Below, piece after piece: positions 42,643 to 51,275 of a stretch of DNA of 64,000 bases. The number at the start of each line of letters is the position of its first letter. Positions within the stretch are counted from its first letter, which is position 1. Made by a program: the position numbers and the translations under genes. Under the pieces are notes generated by a model. It did not search any database. It had not been told where the DNA came from and was given only the letters and a program-made list of their open reading frames with translations. The stretch comes from Lewinellaceae bacterium (lineage in GTDB: Bacteria > Bacteroidota > Bacteroidia > Chitinophagales > Saprospiraceae), in contig CANJPT010000003.1 in the NCBI GenBank assembly GCA_947476195.1, positions 31,880-95,879 on the forward strand, read 5' to 3'.

Positions 42643-44727
42643 TTACTTGCAAAATTGCTGAATAAGTCCCCTTGCTGGCGCATAGCCACCCATAGCCGCC
42701 TGTTGCCAATCTGCACACGCCCCGGCAAGGTCACCCATAGAACGCCGTGCCATTCCCCGATTGCACTTGAAATTGGGGGCATCAGGCTTCATTTGAATCG
42801 CCTTGTCAAAGGATACAAGGGCTTCTATAAATTTACCCATACTCGCATAAGCATTGCCCTTGTTGTTTACGGCCTCCACATAATCGGGAGCCAATCCCAA
42901 TGCGGCGTCATAACAAGCAATTGCATCCTGCATTTTACCCATGGCTGCCAGGGTATTCCCTTTCCTGAAATGGTATTCCGGGTCAGGCTTGATCTTGAGT
43001 GCGAGATCGTAGGCGGCCAGTGCGCGGTCATTCTGCCCGGCGCCGGCATAGGCCAAGCCGAGGCTTGACTGTACCTTATCTTTAGGCTCTGTTGATTTCA
43101 TTTGGGAAAATTTTTCAATATCAACGATCGCTTTCGGGAAATCGCCTTTGATCAGCCATACCTGTCCCCGGGCATACCAAGAATCTGAGAAGTTCGGATT
43201 CAGTTCCATGGCCCGCCCAAACATCTTTACAGCATCATCGTACCGTTTCATTTTGTTGAAAGCCACCGCAAGATTGAAGTTTGCGTCAAAATAGGCCGGA
43301 TCAACTTTAATAGCCTGTTCGTAGGCATTAGACGATTTTTCATAGTCTTCCAGTTCATCGTAGGCAAGCCCCAGGTTTGACCAGGACAAGGGGTCGTTAG
43401 GGTTTCTGGCAGTCGCGTTTTCCCAGAGGGAAATGCTGGATTTCCAGGTCGAATTTTGCAGCAAAGTCAGGACAGCACACACCCCCACAAAGCCCGCTGT
43501 GAAGTAAGGCAACAGGCTTTTCAAGCCTGATTTAACACGACCTGTTTCGATATCTGAATAAATTTTGGCCAGAATAAAAAACAATCCGAGGTAAGGGATA
43601 TAAGTGAATCGGTCAGACATGAACGCTTTGCCAGCGCCTTTGAATTGCAGTACAAAAACGATATTAACCAGGAAGAATAAGACGCCAAACGCTATGGTTT
43701 TGCCATGCTTTACAGTGCCCCATACCCACCAGCCAATAGCAGCCAGTGCCAGTGGGGAGGCATAATACAGCGCAGGCATGCTACCTGATTTAGGGTACGG
43801 ATAATAGGCGGATAGCCCGAGTGGGACTGGCACTTTATAGAGGTAATTCCAGAGGGATGAGGTGGCAAAAAAGATACGTTCCACCGTGGAATAACCGGTA
43901 TCTTTAAATCCTTCCGCTTCGTTTAGAAAATGAATGCCCACCAGACCGAATACCAGAGAGAAGGCAAAAAAAGGCAGCTTTTCCAGCCAGACCTTCATGC
44001 TTTTTAGCTCTCGTCCAGCCAGCCAGTCCATCGCCAGCATTGAAAGTGGTAACGAAACCGCTTGTATCTTAGCGAAAAGTGAGAGCAATCCAAGAATCAA
44101 CGTGAATGCATAAAATTTACTTTTTTGCTCGGTGACGTATTTCCAGTAGGTCAACAATGCAGCAATATAAAACAGACCATACAGCACGTCTTTTCGCTCC
44201 GTAATCCAGGCCACACTTTCTGAACGCATGGGGTGTACGCCAAAAAGCGCGGTGCCCAGTGCGAGCCCCCAGCCACGTACACCGAGTGCGCGGAAAAAGA
44301 AAAATGCCAATGCCGTGGTGGCCACATGAAGCAGCACATTGTCGAAGTGATACAGAAAGGGCTGAAAGTTCTCGACCACCATCTGGCCAGGCTTCACAAT
44401 GGTATCAAAGCTATGCTCAACACAAAAGGTCAGTACCACGAGCGGGGAGTAGTTACCATGCGTATGGCCGCTAAAGATCTGTCCAAGATCCATGCTACCG
44501 AGCGGATTTACCATGGGGTTGAGCCAGAGATAGCCATGGTCGTCCCAGTTAACAAAACCAGAACCAAAGGTACTGGCGAAGACCGCGAATGTCAGGACCA
44601 GACAGCACGCGAGTAAAAGCTTCTCCGAAACAAAGGCTGAGGTATTTGTGTTGGCTGTATTAATTCCGGAAGATTTGAAATCAGACATCACAGGAGCTGC
44701 CTGGATCTTTCTATTTTTCTTGGACAT
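42643..44727 (-). CDS. TMTC-like polytopic membrane protein with TPR repeats
   Basis: 694 residues from ATG 44727; a longer frame to 44910 adds low-complexity sequence. The N-terminal ~420 residues form about ten membrane helices of the GT-C glycosyltransferase type, with an acidic first loop (FVNWDDHGYLWLNP) and the TMTC hallmark ESVAWITERKDVLYGLFYIA. The C-terminal ~250 residues hold about seven TPR repeats (WSNLGLAYDELEDYEKSSNA, ANFNLAVAFNKMKRYDDAVK). Eukaryotic TMTC proteins O-mannosylate cadherins. Bacterial members may be protein glycosyltransferases; inference only. Confidence 0.8.
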   Translation of the reverse strand: MSKKNRKIQAAPVMSDFKSSGINTANTNTSAFVSEKLLLACCLVLTFAVFASTFGSGFVNWDDHGYLWLNPMVNPLGSMDLGQIFSGHTHGNYSPLVVLTFCVEHSFDTIVKPGQMVVENFQPFLYHFDNVLLHVATTALAFFFFRALGVRGWGLALGTALFGVHPMRSESVAWITERKDVLYGLFYIAALLTYWKYVTEQKSKFYAFTLILGLLSLFAKIQAVSLPLSMLAMDWLAGRELKSMKVWLEKLPFFAFSLVFGLVGIHFLNEAEGFKDTGYSTVERIFFATSSLWNYLYKVPVPLGLSAYYPYPKSGSMPALYYASPLALAAIGWWVWGTVKHGKTIAFGVLFFLVNIVFVLQFKGAGKAFMSDRFTYIPYLGLFFILAKIYSDIETGRVKSGLKSLLPYFTAGFVGVCAVLTLLQNSTWKSSISLWENATARNPNDPLSWSNLGLAYDELEDYEKSSNAYEQAIKVDPAYFDANFNLAVAFNKMKRYDDAVKMFGRAMELNPNFSDSWYARGQVWLIKGDFPKAIVDIEKFSQMKSTEPKDKVQSSLGLAYAGAGQNDRALAAYDLALKIKPDPEYHFRKGNTLAAMGKMQDAIACYDAALGLAPDYVEAVNNKGNAYASMGKFIEALVSFDKAIQMKPDAPNFKCNRGMARRSMGDLAGACADWQQAAMGGYAPARGLIQQFCK

Positions 44728-44875
44728 GGCCGATACTAAGTTTTCGTTCGGACAAAGTAAATACGAATTCGTTTGATGGGCAATAGTTTTTGAGGTATGC
44801 CACCGTAATAAGTTTTGTGTTAGCGGAAATGAAATTGCCGAAAAGACGTTATCCGGGGTATTCTGCCGAAAAGGC

Positions 44876-44907
44876 GTTGGAATTGAGGTGGGGGGGTGGT
44901 AACTTTG
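44876..44907 (+). promoter_or_regulatory. Promoter of the VapBC-like cassette
   Basis: GTTG at 44876-44879 (one mismatch to TTTG), a 20-base spacer, TAACTTTG at 44900-44907; the ATG follows 23 bases later at 44931. Confidence 0.55.
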
Positions 44908-44930
44908 CACAGTAATTTGATTTTAAACCT

Positions 44931-45158
44931 ATGGACGAACAAACTTTTCTCCTGCAATTCAAGAGCCTACCTACCAATTTACAACAAGAGGTACAGGATT
45001 TCATTGGCTACTTGTTCCAAAAATACACGCTCGAAAAAAAGCCAGAACTCACAAAACCTCTGCGCAAAGCCGGGACTATGCCCGGCCTGATTGTGCAGAT
45101 GGCGGATGATTTTAATGAGCCTTTGGAAGAGGAGTTTATAGATTACATGATGCCATGA
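44931..45158 (+). CDS. DUF2281-type antitoxin (VapB-like)
   Basis: A 75-residue antitoxin. It starts with an N-terminal helical region (LLQFKSLPTNLQQEVQDFIG). The C-terminal KAGTMPGLIVQMADDFNEPL followed by EEEFIDYM matches the conserved tail of DUF2281 proteins paired with PIN toxins. Its TGA overlaps the toxin ATG as ATGA (45155-45158), the usual coupling. The antitoxin appears intact, while its toxin is frameshifted. Confidence 0.85.
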   Translation: MDEQTFLLQFKSLPTNLQQEVQDFIGYLFQKYTLEKKPELTKPLRKAGTMPGLIVQMADDFNEPLEEEFIDYMMP

Positions 45159-45536
45159 GTTATCTGATGGACACACACACTGCTATGGTTTTTGGAGAAA
45201 AATCCAAACCTGCCTGAGCGGGTTAGCGCTATTATTGAAAACCCTCGGCATCAAGTGGCTGTTCATATTGCCTCCTTTTGGGAGATCTCGATCAAAATCA
45301 ATATTGGTAAGTTGACATTAAGATACCCATTAGAAGATATTTTGAAGCAAACTAAGCAACTGAAAATCAATATTTTACCTGTTAAGGAGTCTGCATTGTT
45401 GTTATTACAAAACTTGCCGCATCATCATAAGGATCCTTTTGACAGACTCTTGATTGCTGAGACACTTGCTTCAAAACGTACGATTTTGAGTATTGATCCA
45501 CATTTTGAGTCCTACGGTGTTTCGTGTGTTTGGTAA
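45155..45536 (+). pseudogene. PIN-domain toxin (VapC-like) with AC-repeat frameshift
   Basis: From ATG 45155 the frame gives MSYLMDTHT and then leaves the family sequence, ending after 21 codons. The rest of the toxin continues to 45536 in another frame: THTLLWFLEKNPNLP, ASFWEISIKINIGKL, HHKDPFDRLLIAETL, then a Ser/Asp strand and SYGVSCVW. The switch falls in (AC)5 at 45171-45180; one more AC would restore the full PIN protein of about 127 residues. The first catalytic Asp is in the first frame and the others in the second. It is either inactivated, phase-variable through the AC tract, or affected by a sequencing error. Confidence 0.8.
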
Positions 45537-45557
45537 GGTGTAAAAATCACAACTGAT

Positions 45558-45743
45558 ATGACTGTTACCATCGAAATACTAAACGATACCGCTTTAGGTT
45601 TTCTAAAAAATCTGGAGCAGTTGCAGGTGATCCGAATGATCAAACCTGAGTCTAAAAAATTGACGAAGAAGAAAAAATTTGTAGCCACCAGTATTGATAC
45701 AAGAGGATTCAAGTTTAATCGTGACGAAGCCAATGAACGATAG
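45558..45743 (+). CDS. Small antitoxin-like protein
   Basis: 61 residues: MTVTIEILNDTALGFLKNLE begins like small Bacteroidota antitoxins, followed by a basic stretch (ESKKLTKKKK) and a C-terminal TRGFKFNRDEANER tail seen before PIN-toxin genes. A truncated toxin start overlaps its last codons. It lies 21 bases after the VapC-like remnant, so two cassettes are in tandem. Assignment by pattern and position. Confidence 0.6.
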   Translation: MTVTIEILNDTALGFLKNLEQLQVIRMIKPESKKLTKKKKFVATSIDTRGFKFNRDEANER

Positions 45744-45834
45744 AATATTCATTGCCACTAATTATACCGTTGAGTTTAAGGTTGGAATTGACGGAGGCGG
45801 CGTAGTTCATTTGGCTAACCGCTCGGCGGAATAA
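45733..45834 (+). pseudogene. Truncated PIN-domain toxin start
   Basis: ATG 45733 overlaps the upstream antitoxin end. MNDRIFIATN resembles the first strand of PIN toxins (usually FIDTN), but the catalytic Asp is Ala and the following 23 residues do not match the family; it ends with TAA at 45832. The following 235 bases up to the M1 peptidase hold a 56-codon frame from ATG 45836 whose middle (KKLEAIAARAKAQNTQIELM) looks protein-like but belongs to no family I recognise; probably debris of the deletion. Confidence 0.4.
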
Positions 45835-46069
45835 TATGTACACCATGTGGGGAAGAATGGATGGACGATACGACCACAAAAAATTAGAGGCGATTGCTGC
45901 TCGCGCAAAAGCGCAGAACACACAGATAGAGTTGATGGCGATGGCTTTGAGGAAAAATTTCTGCCGATGTTGGCGTCCTCGCCAGCATTTACGGTGGAGT
46001 GAGTAGCCGAGATTGCAACCAGAACAAAAAATCATAGTAGCCCCCAACACATACACACACAACATTTCA

Positions 46070-48727
46070 ATGAGATCACTCCTTCACACAACCCTAATCA
46101 CCCTCCTCACGCTTTTTCTGGCGTGCACGCCCAAAACCGGCAACAAAATTACCTCCACCCCCAACCCGCCCGGCGAGCCCGCCAAATGGGATTCCTTGGG
46201 CAAACCGGTCACGGGTGAAGACGATGAACCCGTAGAATACAACGCACTCGATGAAGTGACCATCGAGCCAAAAGCCGAGGAGAACCTTGACTCGTTAGTG
46301 CCCTACAATGCTTCCCATACGTTTGAAGTAGACCTCATCCACACGAAGATCGAGATCTCTTTCGACTGGGCAAAAAAACATGCCAACGGAAAGGCTACGC
46401 TCACGATGCGCCCATGGTTCTACACAACCGATAAGGTGACTTTGGACGCTAAAAACTTTGATATTATTTCTGTTACGCTTGATGGAAAGACAGAAGAGTT
46501 GAAACGTGAATATAACAATGAACAGCTGACCATCCACCTCAATAAAACCTATACGCGCACCGAAGAATTTAAAGTCGCCATCACCTATACCGCTAAACCC
46601 GATGAGCGAGAATCTTTCGGTGGATCAGCAGCCATCACCAGCGACAAAGGCTTGTACTTCATCAACGCAGATGGCGCCGACAAAGATAAACCCAAACAGA
46701 TCTGGACCCAGGGTGAAACAGAAAGCAACTCGTACTGGATGCCTACCGTAGACAAGCCCAACGAACGTTGCACCGAGGAGATGTACATTACCGTAGAAGA
46801 CAAGTACAAAACCCTTTCCAATGGATTGTTGCTTTCATCCAAAAAGAACACGGACGGCACCCGCACGGACTATTGGAAAATGGACAAGCCCATAGCGCCT
46901 TACCTGTTTATGATGGCAATCGGCGAATTCGCAGTGGTACATGATAAGTGGCGCGGTATCGATGTGGACTACTATGTAGAGCCTAAATTTGAATCTTCCG
47001 CCCGTGAAATTTATCCTTACACCACGGAAATGCTGGAGTTTTTGTCCAACAAGCTTGATTACCCATACCCCTGGTCTAAATTCTCACAGATCGTTGTGCG
47101 CGACTACGTTAGCGGCGCAATGGAAAACACCACGGCAGTACTTTTTGGGGAATTCATGCAAAAAAACAAACGGGAATTACTGGACGACCATCTGACAAAC
47201 GAAAAGGTAGTCATCCACGAAATGTTCCACCAATGGTTCGGTGATCTGGTAACTACCGAGAGCTGGGCCAACCTCACCCTCAACGAAGGCTTTGCCAATT
47301 ACTCTGAATACCTCTGGCTTGAACATAAATATGGTCGCGATGCCGCAGACGAGCACCTGATGACCGAACAGCAGGGCTATTTTTACGCTGCAAGTGAAGG
47401 CGGTCACCCCCTTATTAATTTCGGCTATAGTAGCCGCGAAGATATGTTTGACGCCCACTCCTATAACAAAGGGGGGTGTATCCTGCACATGCTCCGCCAA
47501 CAGCTCGGGGACGATGCGTTTTTTACCGCCCTCAATCGTTACCTCAAAAAGAATGAATATACCGATGTAGAAAGCCATGAACTTCGCATTGCCTTTGAAG
47601 ATGTGACGGGACAAGACCTCAACTGGTTCTGGAATCAATGGCATTTTGGCACAGGCCACCCGATTCTCGACATCGAATACGGTTGGGATGCTGACACGAA
47701 AAAAGCCAGTGTAACGGTGACCCAAAGCCAGGAAGGTCCAAAAGTTACGCACGTTTTTGAACTTCCGCTCGCAGTAGATCTTTATGATGTGTCGGGCAAA
47801 TCGCGCCGCGAAAACATACACGTCACCAAACGCAGCCAAACCTTTACGTTCGACTGTGACAGCAAACCAGCACTGATCAATTTTGACGCAACCAAAACCT
47901 TGCTTGCCCAAAAAACAGATCACCATAACGCGCAGGAATGGGCCTTTATGTACCGAAACGCCCCGCTTTACGCGGATCGCGTTGAAGCGATTCAAGGGTT
48001 AGAGGCGGAGCAATCATCTGCTACACTCACGGAGGCTGTTTTAATAGAGGCACTTTCCGACAAATTTCATGGTATCCGTCTAAATGCGCTGATGGCGGAC
48101 GGAATGGGCAGGTTTAACACCCTTCCCATCATCGCTAAACTGGCAGAATCAGATCCAGAGCCTGCCGTTCGTGCCCAGGCCATCAAACTACTCGGACTCA
48201 GCGGCGATAAGCAGTACATTCCAATAATTAAGCAGAATATGGAAAATGAGCAGCCATACAGCGTAGTAGGTGCAGCCTTTTCTTCCCTGCAAAAACTGGA
48301 TCCTGTCGCAGCAATTGAGGCATCCAAATTGTTGCAAAATGACGATTCAGAAGCGTTCACACCTGTTCTTACTGAATTGTATGCAGCGCAACCGGAACGC
48401 AGTAATCTTGCGTTTTTTGAACAGAAACTAGACAAGGTTGATGGTTACAGTGCTTTCCCGTTCTTTGATAATTATCAGAAATTCCTGATCGGGCTCGGCG
48501 ATTTGGCGCTTTTGGATACAAGTGTTCAAAAATTTAAATCCATCTCGCTCAACCTCCAGACCAGTGAGTGGCGGCGATTTGGCGCTACCAAAGCAATTGC
48601 CGACCTACGCAACGAATTCCGCAAAAAAGGCAATACAGCCAAAGTGACCGAGCTTGAGGCTATTATTACAGAGATCAAAGCGAACGAGACAGATCCTACT
48701 TTGAAAACGTATTACGATATGTTTTGA
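46070..48727 (+). CDS. M1 family metallopeptidase (aminopeptidase N-like) lipoprotein
   Basis: 885 residues from ATG 46070, which gives a lipoprotein signal (LLHTTLITLLTLFLAC). The M1 catalytic region is complete: exopeptidase motif SGAMENTT, zinc motif HEMFHQWFGD (His383, His387) and NEGFANYSEYLW with the third ligand Glu406. The C-terminal ~250 residues are helical HEAT-like repeats (IRLNALMADGMGRFNTLPII). Likely a periplasmic or surface aminopeptidase degrading peptides for nutrition. It is read alone and ends at a strong terminator. Confidence 0.93.
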   Translation: MRSLLHTTLITLLTLFLACTPKTGNKITSTPNPPGEPAKWDSLGKPVTGEDDEPVEYNALDEVTIEPKAEENLDSLVPYNASHTFEVDLIHTKIEISFDWAKKHANGKATLTMRPWFYTTDKVTLDAKNFDIISVTLDGKTEELKREYNNEQLTIHLNKTYTRTEEFKVAITYTAKPDERESFGGSAAITSDKGLYFINADGADKDKPKQIWTQGETESNSYWMPTVDKPNERCTEEMYITVEDKYKTLSNGLLLSSKKNTDGTRTDYWKMDKPIAPYLFMMAIGEFAVVHDKWRGIDVDYYVEPKFESSAREIYPYTTEMLEFLSNKLDYPYPWSKFSQIVVRDYVSGAMENTTAVLFGEFMQKNKRELLDDHLTNEKVVIHEMFHQWFGDLVTTESWANLTLNEGFANYSEYLWLEHKYGRDAADEHLMTEQQGYFYAASEGGHPLINFGYSSREDMFDAHSYNKGGCILHMLRQQLGDDAFFTALNRYLKKNEYTDVESHELRIAFEDVTGQDLNWFWNQWHFGTGHPILDIEYGWDADTKKASVTVTQSQEGPKVTHVFELPLAVDLYDVSGKSRRENIHVTKRSQTFTFDCDSKPALINFDATKTLLAQKTDHHNAQEWAFMYRNAPLYADRVEAIQGLEAEQSSATLTEAVLIEALSDKFHGIRLNALMADGMGRFNTLPIIAKLAESDPEPAVRAQAIKLLGLSGDKQYIPIIKQNMENEQPYSVVGAAFSSLQKLDPVAAIEASKLLQNDDSEAFTPVLTELYAAQPERSNLAFFEQKLDKVDGYSAFPFFDNYQKFLIGLGDLALLDTSVQKFKSISLNLQTSEWRRFGATKAIADLRNEFRKKGNTAKVTELEAIITEIKANETDPTLKTYYDMF

Positions 48728-48735
48728 GTCTGCTT

Positions 48736-48774
48736 AGCAGTGACACTTTTTGAAAAAAGTGTCACTGCTTTTTG
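48736..48774 (+). terminator. Terminator after the M1 peptidase gene
   Basis: AGCAGTGACACTTTTT at 48736-48751 pairs with 48754-48769; a run of T follows. It lies 9 bases after the stop codon. Confidence 0.85.
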
Positions 48775-48826
48775 CTTTTAGCTGTAGTTTGGCGGACGAA
48801 AATCAACGCATCAATTTCAAATCGTT

Positions 48827-49387
48827 ATGGATTCACTTGACACTTTGCAACCTAAAAAAACCTTGTCGCAACATGCGATGACCGTTGCCCTTCTGATGAC
48901 TGGGGTGGGCATTTTGGTCAATCTTGTTTTCTACATTACCGAGCTGGACATAGAGGCGCTCACAAATCCTGCAGTGAGCTGGCTAAACCGGCTATTGTTG
49001 ATCGGTTCATCCTATTATTTTATTCATGCCGCCCTTAAAAGCCATCGGGACGAGGATTTGGGTGGATATGTCAGTGTGGGTCAGGGGATTGGTATGGGGA
49101 CTCTGGCCGGACTTGTTTCCGGGGTATTGAGCGCCATCTGGTTTTTTATCTTTACAACATTCATCGCTACGGATATGTTGGATAAGATCAAGGAGGTGAC
49201 CGTCCAGCAGATGCAGGAGAAAGGTGGTCAATCGGCAGAGCAGGTAGAAAAAGCGATGGAAATGATGTCCTTCTTTTTCAATCCGGTCTTCTTTGCGATG
49301 GTAATTGTACTCTCCAGTATCTTTTTCGGGTTTTTATGCGGCCTCGTTGCTGGCCTGGCATTGAAAAAAGACAAGCCATATATGTAA
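48827..49387 (+). CDS. DUF4199 membrane protein
   Basis: 186 residues with four membrane helices (about 20-38, 50-66, 84-108, 150-175). The pattern YVSVGQGIGMGTLAGLVSGV and the Met/Glu-rich cytoplasmic loop (QQMQEKGGQSAEQVEKAMEM) are typical of DUF4199, a Bacteroidota-specific family of unknown function. A terminator follows. The next gene encodes a protein of similar topology. Confidence 0.85.
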   Translation: MDSLDTLQPKKTLSQHAMTVALLMTGVGILVNLVFYITELDIEALTNPAVSWLNRLLLIGSSYYFIHAALKSHRDEDLGGYVSVGQGIGMGTLAGLVSGVLSAIWFFIFTTFIATDMLDKIKEVTVQQMQEKGGQSAEQVEKAMEMMSFFFNPVFFAMVIVLSSIFFGFLCGLVAGLALKKDKPYM

Positions 49388-49422
49388 GTCACGGATGTGC
49401 AGTTACCTTCGCATCAGATAAG

Positions 49423-49454
49423 AAACGCCTTGCCTTCTGGCAGGGCGTTTTTGT
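49423..49454 (+). terminator. Terminator after the DUF4199 gene
   Basis: AAACGCCTTGCC (49423-49434) pairs with GGCAGGGCGTTT (49439-49450) with one mismatch, 4-base loop, followed by T residues. Confidence 0.85.
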
Positions 49455-49488
49455 GATTATTTAAGCGTTCACATTTTTTTGCATACAC

Positions 49489-50010
49489 ATGACCCCTGGC
49501 ATACGCAATGGATTTTTGGGTGGAGTAGTAGTGATCTTTTATTTTGCACTACTCTCTGTCGCCAAACAAGATTTCTTCTTAAGTCCCCTGTTTCAATGGG
49601 GGAGTTTGGGTTTTTATTTGTTTTTTATGGCCCGGGCCTCCATGGAGGATTGTGCTATCAACGGCACAGCACGTGATTTTCGAGAGGTAATTCGTACGCC
49701 ATTCGTTACTTTTCTACTCATCAATCTCTGCTATTGGCTTTTTTATTACGGATTACACCTTTTTGACCCCAGCCTGTTACAAGCAGAATTGAAGCTTGAA
49801 TTGGATACGCTCAAAAGCCAATTGACTGCTGGCCTTGGTGACCCGGAGCAAGCCAATAAATTTCGGGAGCGTATACAAGCTCTGGAGAAAGAGCTCCTGG
49901 CACCTAAACCCCAGCCACTCGGCCCCGTTATGATGCGAATGTGCGTTGGCGCGGTGGGTGGTTTTGGTCTTGCCGTAGGGGTGGCTGCTTTGGTCAGAAG
50001 GAGAAAATGA
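49489..50010 (+). CDS. Membrane protein, DUF4199-like topology
   Basis: 173 residues with about four membrane helices. RDFREVIRTPFVTFLLINLC and YWLFYYGLHLFDPSLLQAEL are followed by a charged helix (LKLELDTLKSQLTAGLGDPE) and a final helix, a plan shared with DUF4199 proteins. I am not certain of the family. Its stop codon TGA is part of the first unit of an AATGAC repeat. Confidence 0.6.
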   Translation: MTPGIRNGFLGGVVVIFYFALLSVAKQDFFLSPLFQWGSLGFYLFFMARASMEDCAINGTARDFREVIRTPFVTFLLINLCYWLFYYGLHLFDPSLLQAELKLELDTLKSQLTAGLGDPEQANKFRERIQALEKELLAPKPQPLGPVMMRMCVGAVGGFGLAVGVAALVRRRK

Positions 50011-50049
50011 CTCCAATGACCCCCAATGACCAAATAACCCAAATGACGT
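50007..50049. repeat. AATGAC-type repeat between two genes
   Basis: AATGACTCCAATGACCCCC and related words fill most of the 49-base gap between the DUF4199-like gene and the next ATG; the first unit contains the upstream stop codon. Confidence 0.75.
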
Positions 50050-50059
50050 ATTAAGCACC

Positions 50060-51043
50060 ATGACCAAACTTTCAACTTCCAGAAGGGTAGCCGTTGTACG
50101 CAAATGGCTTGGCATTCTGAGTATCTCCAGGCTGCTACGCTGGGCACTGATCCTTTCATTGGCCTGGTGGGTGTATGACAACTGGCACGAAGACCTGCCT
50201 TCAGCCGACTATATCGAGAGATACGCATTCCCGGATTCAAAATTCATGCAAGTAGATGGCATGGTAATCCATTATCGCATGAGTGGCAAGGGCGATCCCA
50301 TCTTACTGCTCCATGATGCGCAAAGTTCATTGTACACCTGGGCAAGATGGACGAAGATACTCATTGATAAACAACAGGTTGTAAGTGTGGACCTGCCTGG
50401 GTTTGGCTTGAGTTCGCCGCACCCCCAGGGAAGTTACAGCGCATTCATGTACGCGAGTTTTCTCGACAGTTTTTTGCAAAAATTAAACCTGAAAAAAGTA
50501 TCAATTGCTGGTTGCGGGCTTGGGGCTCAAATTGCCTGGCAATTTGCAGCAGAGTCGCCTCAACGGGTAGAAAAACTGATCCTACTCGATGCACCCGGGT
50601 TTGAAGCCAAAAGCAATTCTTTGATCGATTGGCTGGCCAGTACCCCGGTGATCAATCGATCTCTCTGGAAAGTAACCCCAAAGGCTTTTGTTCGCCTCGC
50701 GCTCATAGATGTATGGGCCGATGATGCGCTGGTGACCGACTCCCTGGTGCAACGACACTTCGACTTTTCGCTGCTTCCAGGCCATCGCAAAGCATTCACG
50801 GACCGGGCTTCTGTGCGCGACAACCGTCCTCCGATCGACCTCATCGAGCGCATTTCTGCGCCTACTTTCATTCTCTGGGGTGCGGAAGACACGCGGATCT
50901 CCCCCGAGCATGCCTACGATTTCCATAAGCGCATTCGCGGGTCTGTTTTAAAGATCTATCGCAACACCGGGCATTGGCCCCAGGAGGAAAATCCGGAACA
51001 AACGGGGCAAGATGTTCAGGCCTTTCTGGAGGGTAGGTTTTGA
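50060..51043 (+). CDS. Membrane-anchored alpha/beta hydrolase-fold protein lacking the nucleophile
   Basis: 327 residues. An N-terminal membrane helix (about 25-40) anchors an alpha/beta-hydrolase fold. The acid (Asp277 in ILWGAEDTRISPEH) and the His (His305 in NTGHWPQEENP) are present. The nucleophile elbow, normally GxSxG, is A-G-C-G-L-G-A (150-156): the Ser position is Gly153, with Cys at 152. The oxyanion HG motif is also altered to LLLHDAQSS. It is therefore probably not a classical hydrolase; it may be a pseudoenzyme or a binding protein. Flanked on both sides by AATGAC arrays. Confidence 0.82.
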   Translation: MTKLSTSRRVAVVRKWLGILSISRLLRWALILSLAWWVYDNWHEDLPSADYIERYAFPDSKFMQVDGMVIHYRMSGKGDPILLLHDAQSSLYTWARWTKILIDKQQVVSVDLPGFGLSSPHPQGSYSAFMYASFLDSFLQKLNLKKVSIAGCGLGAQIAWQFAAESPQRVEKLILLDAPGFEAKSNSLIDWLASTPVINRSLWKVTPKAFVRLALIDVWADDALVTDSLVQRHFDFSLLPGHRKAFTDRASVRDNRPPIDLIERISAPTFILWGAEDTRISPEHAYDFHKRIRGSVLKIYRNTGHWPQEENPEQTGQDVQAFLEGRF

Positions 51044-51050
51044 GCCTGAT

Positions 51051-51157
51051 AATGATCTAATGACTCCCAATGACCTAATGACCCCCAATGACCTAATGAC
51101 CCCCAATGACCTAAAGACTCCCAATGACCTAATGACCCCCAATGACCCTAAAAACTC
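51051..51157. repeat. 18-base tandem repeat AATGACCTAATGACCCCC
   Basis: About 5.9 tandem copies of an 18-base unit, mostly exact, with TCC/CCC and A/T changes, starting 7 bases after the hydrolase stop. Because 18 is a multiple of three, the frame stays open across the array. Same word family as the other AATGAC arrays, but more regular. Confidence 0.9.
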
Positions 51158-51167
51158 TAACGCCCAT

Positions 51168-51242
51168 ATGGAATTAGTCAAAGTCGATACATTTTCACAT
51201 AAGCTTTCTACCTTTGCCAATCCGCAATTTTTTGCGGGATAG
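51168..51242 (+). promoter_or_regulatory. Candidate Phe-rich leader reading frame before pheT
   Basis: A 24-codon frame from ATG 51168 to TAG 51240-51242, 33 bases before pheT. It encodes four Phe, including FF just before the end (NPQFFAG). The FF codons lie in a small hairpin CCGCAA-TTTT-TTGCGG (51222-51237), and a T7 run follows at about 51263-51269. This layout resembles the Phe leader of the E. coli pheST attenuator. It is suggestive only. Confidence 0.35.
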
Positions 51243-51275
51243 ACCTGATCATAATCCCTTAGTTTTTTTGAGGTA

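Noticed and set aside
42382..43068. 228-codon plus-strand frame
   Set aside because: Antisense to YigZ and the TPR protein genes, both strongly supported.
45836..46006. 56-codon frame (MYTMWGRMDGRYDHKK...)
   Set aside because: Partly protein-like, but too short and unrecognised; mentioned as possible debris rather than annotated as a gene.
47177..47995. 272-codon minus-strand frame
   Set aside because: It is antisense to the well-supported M1 peptidase gene and shows no family features.
51012..51242. Reading frame of 76 codons with repeated NDLMTP
   Set aside because: It is the translation of the 18-base intergenic tandem repeat; only the last 24 codons were considered as a leader.
51168..51275. 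T-box riboswitch before pheT
   Set aside because: No T-box sequence or specifier-loop structure is visible, and T-boxes are not typical of Bacteroidota.
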